From positions 1 through 64,000 of the forward strand of contig CANBWX010000001.1 in NCBI GenBank assembly GCA_947373225.1: a stretch of 64,000 bases of DNA. Direction: 5' to 3'. Both the position numbers and the translations under genes were made by a program. The notes under the pieces were generated by a model. The model was given only the letters and a program-made list of their open reading frames with translations, was not told the DNA's origin and did not search any database. Position 1 is the stretch's first letter. Each line of letters begins with the position of its first letter. This DNA is from Flavobacteriaceae bacterium (GTDB lineage: Bacteria; Bacteroidota; Bacteroidia; Flavobacteriales; Flavobacteriaceae). Below are positions 1 to 11,500 of the stretch, in pieces.

Positions 1-121
1 TGGACGCTGATAAAACGGATTCGCCAAAGCGAAAACACGGATAAAAACGGATTTATTTAAAACAATTTAAAAATCAGTTTTTATCCGCGTCTTTACGAAG
101 TAAATCCGTTTTATCCGTGTA
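1..121. repeat. Imperfect inverted repeat built from ATAAAACGGAT / ATCCGTTTTAT arms
   Basis: Left part gctgataaaacggatt...cacggataaaaacggattta is the imperfect reverse complement of right part atcagtttttatccgcgtc...taaatccgttttatccgtgt; related fragment at ~7250. Confidence 0.7.
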
Positions 122-128
122 CCATATT

Positions 129-896
129 CTATTTATAAAAAACGTCATACGAAAACCGAATCAAGGTTCCGATCACCACAATCAAAAAGAAAATACGTAT
201 AAACTGATTTCCTTTATTAATGGCTAGTTTTGCGCCAAGCCAACCACCAAAAGCATTGCAAAAAGCCATCGGAATTGCGATTGCCCACAATATTTTACCT
301 TTCAACATAAATAAACAAATCGAACCGAAATTGGTTGCCAAATTGACCATTTTAGCATTGGCGGAAGCATGCAAAAAATCAAATCCCATCAAGGCGATAA
401 AGGCCAGAACTAGAAAACTTCCTGTTCCAGGACCAATAAACCCGTCATAAAAACCAACAACAAAACTAATGAGAACCGCATAAAAAACCTGAGTTCTAGC
501 CGAATGTGTTTTGACAATATGTTGCCCAAAATTTTTCTGAGCGTACGTATAAATCACCAAAAAAGAAAGAACAACCAATAGCAAAGGTTTCATGAAATCA
601 TTGCTTACATAAGTCAATAAAGTGGATCCTAAAAACGCGGAGGGAAATGCCAGAACCATCATAATTATCAATAGTTTCCAGTTCATATCAACTTTTTTTA
701 GGTACTGAAAAGCGGCAAATGAAGTGCCACTAAAAGCGGGTACTTTTAAGGTTCCAATAACGGTAGAAACGGGAAGATTGGGCAACATAATCAATCCAAC
801 TGGAGTTTGAATCAATCCGCCACCGCCCACAATCGCATCAATAAATCCGGCAGCAAAAGCGGCTAGGCAAAGCAAAATTATGATGTAGGATTCCAT
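129..896 (-). CDS. Sulfite exporter TauE/SafE family membrane protein
   Basis: N-terminal GFIDAIVGGGGLIQTP and internal GFYDGFIGPGTGSF repeat typical of TauE/SafE; polytopic. Confidence 0.88.
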   Translation of the reverse strand: MESYIIILLCLAAFAAGFIDAIVGGGGLIQTPVGLIMLPNLPVSTVIGTLKVPAFSGTSFAAFQYLKKVDMNWKLLIIMMVLAFPSAFLGSTLLTYVSNDFMKPLLLVVLSFLVIYTYAQKNFGQHIVKTHSARTQVFYAVLISFVVGFYDGFIGPGTGSFLVLAFIALMGFDFLHASANAKMVNLATNFGSICLFMLKGKILWAIAIPMAFCNAFGGWLGAKLAINKGNQFIRIFFLIVVIGTLIRFSYDVFYK

Positions 897-980
897 TTAA
901 ATAAAATTTTTCCAAATGTAATCTATAAATTTATTTGTTTATTCGTTAATTTGCGTTGGTTAATAAAATTAAAATCACAA

Positions 981-1502
981 ATGGATTCGACGCGAATAAT
1001 AGAACTACTAAGTTATACTTTACCAACACTAATTATGGCACTTATAGCCTATAATTTCTTTGAACTTTACACAAAAAACGAGTCTGAAAAAAGAAACTAT
1101 TTATTGCAAAAAGACACAAGACCCGATACTTTATCTTTGCGTTTACAAGCATACGAGCGCATGACATTGTTTTTAGAACGTATCAATCTTTCGCAATTAT
1201 TGGTTCGAATTGCACCCATTTCTAATGCTAAAAATGATTATCAAAATTTTATAATTGCACAAATCGAACAAGAATTCGAACACAATATTACGCAACAAAT
1301 TTATTTAAGTGATGAATGTTGGTCTGTGATTATGACTGCTAAAAATGCTACAATTCAAATGATATTATTGGCAACAAACAACGAAAAAATTGTTGATGCC
1401 AACCAATTGAGAGAATATATGCTAAAAGATTTATTCGATAAACCATCTCCAAGTGGAACTGCATTATCATTCATCAAAGAAGAAGTAGCAAAATTGTGGT
1501 AA
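981..1502 (+). CDS. Conserved hypothetical membrane-anchored protein
   Basis: ORF 951..1502; start moved to ATG MDSTRIIELLSYTLP at 981; one N-terminal TM segment then soluble domain. Confidence 0.7.
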   Translation: MDSTRIIELLSYTLPTLIMALIAYNFFELYTKNESEKRNYLLQKDTRPDTLSLRLQAYERMTLFLERINLSQLLVRIAPISNAKNDYQNFIIAQIEQEFEHNITQQIYLSDECWSVIMTAKNATIQMILLATNNEKIVDANQLREYMLKDLFDKPSPSGTALSFIKEEVAKLW

Positions 1503-2405
1503 TTATTGCTTATTATCGTTCATAATTTCGCTCTTATTTTGCGCATATTCATAGCCTTCTTCCCACCACTTTTTCATCGTTTTTTTATTGAAAATGAGAG
1601 CGTTATTTGTCAATTTTGTCGGAGTGTAATACAAATTGAGTTTAACATTTTTATTTGTTGCGAGTAGTTTACCAATAGCAATATTATGTTTTTCGACTTG
1701 ATCCAACGTAATTCGAAACAAATCAATCAATAATGAAAATGGATTTTTTCCTGTTGAAAATTTGCTCATTGTAATTTCTGTTTCCAAAATAACAACATCA
1801 ATTTCCGTCGCACCACGATTAATTGCTTCTTGAATGGGGACTAAACTCGAAAATCCTCCATCGCCATATTCATTTCCGTTTTTGGTAACCAAACTCATAA
1901 ACGGGACGTAATTACTTGAAATCCAAGTCCATTCGCAAAATTCATCATAGGTACAATCATTGATCGATTTGTATTCGGCTTCATTGTTCGAAATATTGGT
2001 AACGGTAACAACAACATCCGTTTTTGAAGATTTCAGTTCATTAAATTCAGAAACAGAGAAATTACGTTTAATGTTTTTTAGCAAATTATTGCTTTCGCCA
2101 AAGGTTCTTTTGCCCTTCAAAAACTGCCAGATAACACTAAAGTGGTTTATCGTAACAATGTCAATTCCGTTTCTAGACTTGACAATAAACGGATTAATAT
2201 CGAATATTTTAGTCATATTGACATTCGTAAAAATTCGATGTATTTTATCAATTTTACCTAAAGCCAAATGAGAAATAAGCAAACTTCCGGTTGAAGTTCC
2301 TATGAATAAATCGTATTTATTTTTTTCGTTTTCTAAAAGATATTGGGCTACACCGCCAGCAAATGCGCCTTTGCTTCCTCCTCCCGAAATTACTAATGCT
2401 CTCAT
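1503..2405 (-). CDS. Patatin-like phospholipase family protein
   Basis: GGGSKGAFAGG oxyanion motif, GTSTGS nucleophile elbow, DGG motif (YGDGGFSS). Confidence 0.9.
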   Translation of the reverse strand: MRALVISGGGSKGAFAGGVAQYLLENEKNKYDLFIGTSTGSLLISHLALGKIDKIHRIFTNVNMTKIFDINPFIVKSRNGIDIVTINHFSVIWQFLKGKRTFGESNNLLKNIKRNFSVSEFNELKSSKTDVVVTVTNISNNEAEYKSINDCTYDEFCEWTWISSNYVPFMSLVTKNGNEYGDGGFSSLVPIQEAINRGATEIDVVILETEITMSKFSTGKNPFSLLIDLFRITLDQVEKHNIAIGKLLATNKNVKLNLYYTPTKLTNNALIFNKKTMKKWWEEGYEYAQNKSEIMNDNKQ

Positions 2406-2412
2406 AGAATTA

Positions 2413-4482
2413 TTATTTTTCTTTCAACAATCGGTTTAATTGAAATTTTTCTTTCTCGTCTAAATTAAGTAAAATTCGTTCAAAAGAAACTCTCATTTCC
2501 GGTTTTTTTAGTAAAACTCTAATATTGTCTCTGCCAAATTTAGAAAATTGCCACATTGAATTCGTTGTTGCATTGACTAAATTTTTCAAAACCGTATCAT
2601 TTATTAAATGAAAAGAGATCAACTTTTCTAAAGCATTTTGTCGTGTTGTGGCTTCAAAATTGGTTGAAGAATAATCAATCAATTCATTGATTAAAATTTC
2701 CTTGTTCCCCAAATATTCATGTGTTGACAAAGCCAGAGATAACCATAAAGTCCTTAGATTATAATCATTAAAACCAATCCATTTTTTCGATTTATCTAAA
2801 TATTCTGTACGATGTTCCGGGAAATTATTCCATAAATTGTACAAAGCAATTTCTTGATTTTGATACGATTTGTCGTTTAATAAACTTTCGTATTGAATTC
2901 TAAATTCTTCTGGAATTTTAGTCAAAATACTAGTAACTACTTGACGAACCTGTACGTTTTTAGTTTCCAAAGCAAGAATTAATAATGATTTTGAATCTTC
3001 AAAATTCTCGTTTTTCAATTGATAAACAATCGCTTCTTTTACAGAAAAATACGCATTTGATTGAAGGATTTTGGCAAAGAATGCTGCTTTTTCAGATAAC
3101 GGTGTATTTCGAAGTTTATTAATTTCAAAAAGTGTTTGCATTGATTTATTTTTAAAAAGTAAATCATTGATTATTTTAAAGTTAAAGTTTGATGATTCAA
3201 GCCATACTTTACTAAAATTATCTAAATCATAATTGGAAACTTTCTTAATTTCTACAAAGAAATCTTGCGTATTTACACTTTCGAATGAATGCTTTTTTAA
3301 ATAATTTAGAACCGCTTTTCTAAAGTTTTTTTCTCCAATTCCTTCTCGCAAAACATGCAACGCCAAAGCTCCTTTTTGATAAAAACTTAACGAACTTGCC
3401 TTTGGATTTAGTATTGGAATTGTATCCGTTTTTGAAGCTTGTTTTATTTCTTGTGCATATTCATATAATTGGGAATAAAAATAATCGTCGCCATAAATTT
3501 GCTTTTCGGCAAGCAAAGCATAATAAGTGGCAAATCCTTCCTGAAGCCAATGATCTTTTCCACTTTCGGCAGTGACTAAATCGCCAAACCATTGATGTGC
3601 CAATTCGTGAGCATTGACATTCGTGTAATTTCGATCTTCAAAGCCCGTAGAATCCACCACATACCGACTCGAAAAAAGTGTAGCCGAAGTGTTTTCCATT
3701 CCTGCATACAAGAAATCCCGAACAGGAATTTGCTTGTATATTTTCCAAGGATATTGCACTCCTATTTCCTTTTCCAGAAAGTCAAATATTTGTTTTGAAT
3801 ATCGAAAAGTAGGTTCAAATTGGGCCGAATCCTTCGGTTCGTAATACATTTCTAATGGAATTTCTGAATTTGAATACTCCACTTTTTTGTCGAATTTTCC
3901 AATGGCAAGCATCAATAAATAAGAGCTCATTGGCTTTTGCATGGTGTATTTCCAATAAGTCGAGTTATCATGTTCCACTTTATTTTGCAAAACTCCGTTC
4001 GAAATCACTTGGTATTTAGAATTGAAAACAACGTCTAAATTAAAAATCATTTTTTCGTTAACATCGTCAAAACTCGGAAACCAATTGCTGGTATATTTCC
4101 CTTGACCTTGTGTCCAAATTTGTAAATTATTTGTGGCTTCGGAACCAACAAAATATAAAGTTTGTTTCGGAATTGCTTTATATTTTAAACTAATTGTGTT
4201 TTTTCCTTTTTGGAACGGATAAATCAACAAAAGTTGATTTCCGTTGGTCGTAAATTGGATTTTCTTTTCATTCATTTCTACCTGAGAAAATATCATATTC
4301 TGAGCATCAATTTTGATGGTATCAATAGGTTTCAAGACATCAAACCAATACCGAACCGCTCCCGAAACTGATTTTTCCTCTGAATTAATCGTCACTTGAC
4401 CTGAAACCGATTTGAAATCGACAAATTTCGTTTGCTGCGCAAATGTTAGGGTAGTAATTAAAAGGAAAAGATATTTCATCAT
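2413..4482 (-). CDS. M1 family metallopeptidase (aminopeptidase)
   Basis: GMENTSAT (GXMEN-like), HELAHQWFGD...WLQEGFATY zinc site. Confidence 0.92.
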   Translation of the reverse strand: MMKYLFLLITTLTFAQQTKFVDFKSVSGQVTINSEEKSVSGAVRYWFDVLKPIDTIKIDAQNMIFSQVEMNEKKIQFTTNGNQLLLIYPFQKGKNTISLKYKAIPKQTLYFVGSEATNNLQIWTQGQGKYTSNWFPSFDDVNEKMIFNLDVVFNSKYQVISNGVLQNKVEHDNSTYWKYTMQKPMSSYLLMLAIGKFDKKVEYSNSEIPLEMYYEPKDSAQFEPTFRYSKQIFDFLEKEIGVQYPWKIYKQIPVRDFLYAGMENTSATLFSSRYVVDSTGFEDRNYTNVNAHELAHQWFGDLVTAESGKDHWLQEGFATYYALLAEKQIYGDDYFYSQLYEYAQEIKQASKTDTIPILNPKASSLSFYQKGALALHVLREGIGEKNFRKAVLNYLKKHSFESVNTQDFFVEIKKVSNYDLDNFSKVWLESSNFNFKIINDLLFKNKSMQTLFEINKLRNTPLSEKAAFFAKILQSNAYFSVKEAIVYQLKNENFEDSKSLLILALETKNVQVRQVVTSILTKIPEEFRIQYESLLNDKSYQNQEIALYNLWNNFPEHRTEYLDKSKKWIGFNDYNLRTLWLSLALSTHEYLGNKEILINELIDYSSTNFEATTRQNALEKLISFHLINDTVLKNLVNATTNSMWQFSKFGRDNIRVLLKKPEMRVSFERILLNLDEKEKFQLNRLLKEK

Positions 4483-5028
4483 TTATCTTTCTTCAAACAT
4501 TTTCAACAATTGCGTCACCGTATTCCAATTCCGAATTGTAGCTGTTACATTCAATTTTTTTTCAATATATTTCTGGTCAAATCTTGTTTTTCCTGCTCCA
4601 ACGGCATATTTAATGTAAATTCTACTCCCATCAATACTGGCTTCGTCTGGTTTGAATTGGCTAATTTTCAATTCATTGATAGCATCACTTTTTAATTCTT
4701 TCGAAACAAAGGCTACGTATAATTTTTTTGTATCCAATGCCGCTTCTTTCAAAAAAGGATTGTTTTTTAAACAGGCTTCTAAATCGGCAGCGCCAATAAC
4801 CACAATGGGAACTTCGTGACCAAAAACCTTAAAGATTTCTTGTTTGATTTGGAAACCTACTTTGGCAGCATTTTCTTCTTCGGTATCAATAAAAACATTT
4901 CCTGATTGAATGTAAGTTTGTACATTTTGGAAACCAATGGCTTCTAAAGTTGTTTTCAAAGCCTCCATTTTTATCATGTTGTGACCGGAAACATTGATGC
5001 CACGTAGCAATGCGAGATGAGTTGTCAT
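4483..5028 (-). CDS. DUF1697 domain-containing protein
   Basis: LLRGINVSGHNMIKM...YIQSGNVFI characteristic of DUF1697. Confidence 0.88.
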   Translation of the reverse strand: MTTHLALLRGINVSGHNMIKMEALKTTLEAIGFQNVQTYIQSGNVFIDTEEENAAKVGFQIKQEIFKVFGHEVPIVVIGAADLEACLKNNPFLKEAALDTKKLYVAFVSKELKSDAINELKISQFKPDEASIDGSRIYIKYAVGAGKTRFDQKYIEKKLNVTATIRNWNTVTQLLKMFEER

Positions 5029-5127
5029 TTATTAGTAATTTTATATTGTTCAAAAATACCAATTTTATTACTCTATTTTCAATTTATCTCATTTCCTATT
5101 TTCCAAACAAAAAACTATCTTCGCAGT

Positions 5128-7236
5128 ATGCAGCAAAACCTCCTAGAAACTCCCATCGAATACCTCAAAGGCGTCGGTCCTAACCGTGGCGCATTACTTC
5201 GCAAGGAATTGGGAATTCATAAATATGGTCATTTGCTCAATTTTTTTCCGAATCGGTATATAGACCGGACACGCTATTACAAGATTAATGAATTGCAAAA
5301 TAATGCTGCCGAAGTCCAAATTATTGGTAAAATAATCAACGTAAAAACCGTTGAATTTGGCAAAAACCAGAAACGATTGGTTGCTACTTTTGCGGATGAA
5401 ACGGGTCAAATGGAACTCGTTTGGTTTCAAGGTCACAAATGGATTCGGGAAAGTTTGAAATTGAATGAAATATGTGTCATTTTCGGGAAATGCACTTCGT
5501 TTGGGAATACTTTCAACATGGCGCATCCCGAAATTGAGTTGATGACCGAACACGAAAAAAGCTTGCGTTCAGCGATGCAAGCCGTTTATCCTTCGACAGA
5601 AACTTTGGCAAATCGTGGGATTTCGAATCGGGTGATGAATAAACTAATGCAACAATTATTTCAGGAAACACAAGCTCAATTCTCTGAAACTTTACCCGAT
5701 TATTTGATTGCCGAATTAAAACTGATTCCGAAAAATGCCGCCTTATTCAACATTCATTTTCCAAAAAGTGCCGAAGCTTTGGCGAAAGCCCAATTCCGAT
5801 TAAAATTTGAGGAATTGTTTTACATCCAATTACAATTAATCACCAAAAATCTGATTCGGAAACATAAAATAAAAGGGCATCCATTTACCAAAGTGGGGGC
5901 TTATTTTAATGATTTTTACAATAATCATCTGCCTTTTGAATTGACAAATGCTCAAAAAAGAGTGATTAAGGAAATCCGAATTGATATGGGAAGCAACGCC
6001 CAAATGAATCGATTATTACAAGGTGACGTGGGTTCCGGAAAAACAATTGTGGCGCTGATGAGTATGCTTATTGCCTTGGATAACGGCTTTCAATCCTGCT
6101 TGATGGCACCAACAGAAATCTTGGCAAATCAGCATTTCAATGGCTTAACCGAATTAGCCAAAGATCTGAATATCAATATAAAAATATTGACTGGTTCAAC
6201 CAAAATTGCAGCTCGCAGAATCATTCACGAAGAACTCGAAAACGGAACTTTGCATATTCTAATTGGTACACACGCTTTATTAGAAGACAAAGTAAAATTT
6301 CAAAATTTGGGCTTGGCAGTGATTGACGAACAACATCGTTTTGGAGTTGAACAACGCTCGAAACTTTGGAAAAAAAACGAAATTCCTCCACATATTTTGG
6401 TGATGACCGCCACGCCTATTCCGCGAACTTTGGCGATGAGTTTGTACGGCGATTTAGATATTTCGGTGATTGATGAATTGCCTCCAGGACGAAAACCCAT
6501 TCAAACTGTACATCGTTTTGATAGTAATCGCTTAAAAGTGTGGAAATTTATTCGAGATGAAATTGCTTTAGGTCGCCAAATTTATATTGTTTATCCGTTG
6601 ATTCAGGAATCAGAAAAAATGGATTTCAAGGATTTAATGGACGGTTACGAAAGTGTTTCTCGTGATTTTCCGTTGCCACAATATTCCATTTCTATTCTTC
6701 ACGGAAAAATGAAACCAGCCGATAAAGATGCCGAAATGAAACGCTTTGCCGAAGGGAAAACAAATATTATGGTCGCTACAACGGTGATCGAAGTCGGTGT
6801 GAATATTCCAAATGCCAGCGTTATGATTATCGAAAGTGCGGAACGTTTTGGATTGTCACAACTGCATCAATTACGTGGTCGCGTAGGTCGTGGCGCAGAA
6901 CAAAGTTATTGCATTTTGATGACGAGCCACAAATTGAGTGTCGACAGCAAAACCCGAATGGAAACCATGGTGAGCACAAATGATGGTTTCGAAATTGCCG
7001 AAGTTGATCTCAAGCTTCGTGGTCCAGGTGATTTGATGGGAACGCAACAAAGTGGTGTTTTGAATCTTCAGATTGCAGATATTGTTCGGGATCGCGATAT
7101 ATTGATGTTGGCACGAAATTATGCGCTTAAAATTCTAAAAGACGATGCGCCTATGCAAAAGCCAGAAAATACCATTTTGAGAACTACTTATATCGAATTG
7201 ACCAAAAAGAAAAATATCTGGAATTATATTAGTTAA
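5128..7236 (+). CDS. recG: ATP-dependent DNA helicase RecG
   Basis: Wedge/OB and SF2 helicase motifs: GDVGSGKT, DEQHRFGV, TATPIPRT, QLRGRVGRG; start moved from 5017 to ATG at 5128 (MQQNLLETPIEYLKGVGP). Confidence 0.93.
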   Translation: MQQNLLETPIEYLKGVGPNRGALLRKELGIHKYGHLLNFFPNRYIDRTRYYKINELQNNAAEVQIIGKIINVKTVEFGKNQKRLVATFADETGQMELVWFQGHKWIRESLKLNEICVIFGKCTSFGNTFNMAHPEIELMTEHEKSLRSAMQAVYPSTETLANRGISNRVMNKLMQQLFQETQAQFSETLPDYLIAELKLIPKNAALFNIHFPKSAEALAKAQFRLKFEELFYIQLQLITKNLIRKHKIKGHPFTKVGAYFNDFYNNHLPFELTNAQKRVIKEIRIDMGSNAQMNRLLQGDVGSGKTIVALMSMLIALDNGFQSCLMAPTEILANQHFNGLTELAKDLNINIKILTGSTKIAARRIIHEELENGTLHILIGTHALLEDKVKFQNLGLAVIDEQHRFGVEQRSKLWKKNEIPPHILVMTATPIPRTLAMSLYGDLDISVIDELPPGRKPIQTVHRFDSNRLKVWKFIRDEIALGRQIYIVYPLIQESEKMDFKDLMDGYESVSRDFPLPQYSISILHGKMKPADKDAEMKRFAEGKTNIMVATTVIEVGVNIPNASVMIIESAERFGLSQLHQLRGRVGRGAEQSYCILMTSHKLSVDSKTRMETMVSTNDGFEIAEVDLKLRGPGDLMGTQQSGVLNLQIADIVRDRDILMLARNYALKILKDDAPMQKPENTILRTTYIELTKKKNIWNYIS

Positions 7237-7455
7237 AGTAAACTGAATAGCACACAGATAAAACGGATTTTAAATTTATAGTTAAACCATTTTCCTTTTT
7301 TGTAGTCTTAAAAACGGTTAATTTATAGGAATATTAAAATTCATCTTTAACAGTTGTTAAAATAATGTTCAAAACGCTATTATTCCAAATTCTAAAACCT
7401 AAATTTGTTTTTTATCCCAAACAAGAGAAGTCTAATATTACTTTTTAAATAAATT

Positions 7456-8514
7456 ATGAAAATAAAACATGTTGTTTATACCTTATTAATTGTCGGATTA
7501 GGCGCTTTTATCGCTTATAGAATTAGTTCCAATAAAAGCAAAAACGATGATTCTAAAGATAAGGCCGGAAAAAATAAAGCTATAAATGTTAGCGGAATGG
7601 TTGTTCACTCTCAAACATTCGATAATAATCTTTCGCTTTCAGGATCAATAGAAGCCAATGAACAGGTAGAAATTCGTTCTGAAGTTTCTGGAATTGTCGA
7701 AGAAATTCATTTTAATGAAGGAGCTACTGTAACTAAAGGACAAGTGCTATTTAAAGTCAATGATTTAGAATTAAGAGCACAATTAGGACAAGCTACCACC
7801 AAAGAAAATTTGGCATCGGAAAACGAAAGAAGAGCCAAACTTTTACTTCAAAAAGAAGCCATTAGTCAAGAAGAATTTGATATTGCAAGAGCTGATTTTA
7901 AATCTGCTCAAGCACAAAGCCAATTGATAAAAGCTCAAATTGCAAAAACTTCGGTTCGTGCACCGTTTTCTGGAAAAATAGGATTGCGTTCTATTTCGCC
8001 AGGAACTTATATTACTCCAAGTATTTTGGTAGCCAAATTAGTCAACATTGGAAAATTAAAAATTACTTTCTCCATTCCTGAAAAATATGCGAGTCAAGTT
8101 AAAATGAATTCTACAATTCATTTTACTGTAGCAGGTTCTACAGAAAAATTCGAAGCCAAAGTTTATGCTATTGAGCCCGAAGTTCAAGTAGCGACAAGAA
8201 CATTACAAGTTCGTGCCATTGCCGAAAACAAAACCGGGAAATTATTGCCTGGTACTTTTGCCAATGTCGAATTGCCTTTGGATATTATTAAAGACGCAAT
8301 CGTGGTTCCTACAGAAGCTATTGTTCCAGTACAAAACGGTAAAAAAGTCTTTATTTCAAATAAAGGAAAAGCGAAAGAAGTTATGATAGAAACTGCCACC
8401 AGAACAGATGCTTCAATTATCGTTCTTTCAGGTTTAAAAACTGGCGATACTCTAATTACTACAGGAGTTATGTCTTTAAAAGCAGATGCTCCCGTAAAAG
8501 TGAAAGTGAAATAG
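7456..8514 (+). CDS. RND efflux periplasmic adaptor subunit
   Basis: MFP family architecture: EANEQVEIRSEVSGIVEEIHF, hairpin region, VRAPFSGKIGLRSISPG; followed by RND permease and TolC. Confidence 0.92.
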   Translation: MKIKHVVYTLLIVGLGAFIAYRISSNKSKNDDSKDKAGKNKAINVSGMVVHSQTFDNNLSLSGSIEANEQVEIRSEVSGIVEEIHFNEGATVTKGQVLFKVNDLELRAQLGQATTKENLASENERRAKLLLQKEAISQEEFDIARADFKSAQAQSQLIKAQIAKTSVRAPFSGKIGLRSISPGTYITPSILVAKLVNIGKLKITFSIPEKYASQVKMNSTIHFTVAGSTEKFEAKVYAIEPEVQVATRTLQVRAIAENKTGKLLPGTFANVELPLDIIKDAIVVPTEAIVPVQNGKKVFISNKGKAKEVMIETATRTDASIIVLSGLKTGDTLITTGVMSLKADAPVKVKVK

Positions 8515-8586
8515 ATTTCAGTTGTCAGTTCTCAATAGGCAGCAAATCTAAATTCTAAAATCAGCAATCTCAAATCTTAAATCTCA

Positions 8587-11500
8587 ATGAGTTTATCCAC
8601 CATAAGCATAAAAAGACCTGTATTAACAATCGTTCTGAATTTAACGATTATTTTGTTTGGTATTATTGGTTATAGTTTTCTTGGCGTAAGGGAATTTCCT
8701 TCGATAGATCCAGCACAAATTTCAATTAGAACGGATTATGCCGGAGCGAATTCTGATATTATCGAATCTCAAATTACGGAGCCACTCGAAAAAGCAATTA
8801 ATTCGATTGATGGAATTAAAAATATAACTTCATCAAGTGTTCAGGGAACCAGCACAATTACTGTCGAATTCAACTTAAACAAAGATTTAGAAACAGCTGC
8901 AAATGATGTTCGTGATAAAGTAGCTTTGGCAGCAAAAACTTTACCCAAAGATATTGATGCACCACCTGTCGTTTCTAAAGCTGATGCCAATGCCGATGCT
9001 ATTATTTCGATGACTTTACAAAGTGACAGCCGAAGCGATTTAGAATTGAGTGATTATGCAGAAAATGTAATCGGACAACGATTAGAAACTATTCCAGGTG
9101 TAAGTGGAATTCAAATTTGGGGTCAGAAAAAATATGCGATGCGCTTGTGGATAGATCCCATAAAACTTTCATCCTATAATTGTACCGTTTCGGATGTAAA
9201 AGATGCACTAAACCAACAAAACGTCGAATTACCTTCAGGAAAATTGACGGGTAATAATACCGAACTCACCGTAAAAACTGTAGGTAATCTTTCGAAAGCA
9301 GAAGAATTCAACAATATTATTATTAAAACTGAAGGAGATAAAACAGTTCGTTTTAGTGATATTGGTACAGCTATTCTTGGGCCAGAAGTTGTCGAAACTA
9401 AAATGAGCCAATCTGGCTTACCAATGGTAGGTGTTGCTATTGTACCACTTCCAGGTTCAAATTATTTAGACATTTCCAAAGAATTTTACAAAAAATTTGA
9501 AGTTTTAAAAAAAGAACTTCCCAAAGATATTAAACTTAATATTGTTATTGATAATACTCTTTTTGTAAAAAAATCAGTACTTGAAGTAGCAGAAACATTA
9601 GGAATTTCTTTGATTCTGGTAATTTTAATTATTTATTTATTTTTTAGGGATTGGGCAATTGCCTTTAGACCATTAATAGATATTCCAGTTTCGTTGATTG
9701 CTACTTTCTTTATCATGTGGCTATTTGGATTTTCGATAAATGTATTAACTTTATTAGCCATTGTATTAGCAACAGGATTAGTTGTTGATGATGGTATTGT
9801 AGTTACCGAAAATATTTTCAAAAAAGTAGAAGCAGGAATGTCGCCAATCGAAGCAGCCATAAAAGGTTCGAACGAAATATTTTTCGCAGTAATTTCGATT
9901 TCGATAACATTAGCAGCAGTTTTCTTGCCTGTAATTTTCCTTGAAGGATTCGTGGGAAGGTTATTTAGGGAATTTGGAGTTGTTATTGGAGCTGCTGTAT
10001 TAATTTCGGCATTTGTTTCATTGACTTTAACACCAATGTTGAATGCTTATTTGATGAAAGGCGGAGAACAAAAAAAATCTAAATTTTATATTGCTACCGA
10101 ACCTTATTTTCAAAAACTAAATACTGGTTATGCCAATGCTTTAGCTCGTTTTATGAAAAGAAAATGGTTGAGTTTCCCTATATTAATTGCTTGTTTTGGA
10201 ATAATCTATTTGTTCTTTTCAATCATCAAAAAAGAGACAGCTCCTTATGATGACCGAAGTGGATTGATAATGAGTATTACAACTGCCGAAGGTTCCTCCT
10301 ATGAATATACTGATCGATTTATGCAGGAGATCTCTAGATTAATTGATGATTCTATTCCGGAGAAAAAAGTAAGTCTAGTGATAACGGCCCCAGGTTTTAA
10401 CGCTTCGGCAACAAACAGTGGACGTGTCAGAATTTCATTAACCGATCCAAGCGAACGAAAAAGAACCCAAAAAGAAATAGCCGATAAGTTGACAAAATGG
10501 ACTAAAAAATATTCGGATGCGAAAACTTCCGTGATGGAGCAACCTACAATTGCAGTGAATAAGCGTGGTGGTTTGCCTATTCAATACATTATTCAAGCAC
10601 CGACATTTGAAAAATTGCGTGAAAAAATTCCATTGTTCATGGACGAAGCGGCTAAGAATTCCACTTTTGCCATTACTGATGTCAATTTGAAATTTAACAA
10701 GCCCGAAATTAACGTTTCTATAGATAGAGAGAAAGCGGAAAGTTTAGGGATTTCGGTTATGGATATAGCGCAAACATTACAGCTTTCGTTAAGTGGTCAG
10801 CGTTTTGGGTACTTTATGAAGAATGGAAAACAATACCAAGTCATTGGACAATTTGAATTGAAAGACCGTTCTAAACCACTTGATTTAACCTCGATGTTTG
10901 TCAAAAATAATAAAGGAGAATTGATACAAATGGATAATGTGGTGAAAGTTGTAGAGAAAAGTAATCCTCCGCAATTGTACCATAATAATAGATATATGTC
11001 GGCAACAGTTTCAGCAAGTCTTGCTCCAGGCAAAAGTATCAGTGATGGAATTGAGGCTATGAATCAAATCAAAGCTAAAGTTCTTGACGATACTTTTACC
11101 ACCGATTTAGGTGGAGAATCCCGTGATTTTGTCGAAAGTAGTTCAAATACTTCTTTCGCTTTTGGACTGGCATTATTATTAATATTCTTGATTCTTTCTG
11201 CACAGTTTGAAAGTTTTATTGATCCGCTGATTATCATTTTGACTGTTCCAATGGCGGTTGCCGGTGCTTTATTCTCTTTATGGTTATTCGATCAAACTTG
11301 GAATATTTTTAGCCAAATTGGAACGATAATGCTGATTGGTTTGGTAACAAAAAACGGAATTCTGATTGTAGAATTCGCCAATCAATTACGAGAGCAAGGA
11401 AAATCAAAAATAGATGCTATTATGGAAGCTTCAGAATCAAGGTTACGCCCTATTTTAATGACAAGTTTAGCAATTTCATTAGGTGCATTACCTATTGCGA

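Noticed and set aside
1960-2271. 103-aa + ORF antisense to the patatin gene
   Set aside because: Shadow ORF; patatin motifs are unambiguous on the other strand.
5194-5553. 119-aa minus ORF antisense to recG
   Set aside because: Shadow of RecG N-terminal domain coding; no independent support.
8515-8586. Repetitive aaatct/caatctc text between RND adaptor and permease
   Set aside because: Low-complexity AT-rich intergenic sequence common in such genomes; no clear repeat unit or structure.
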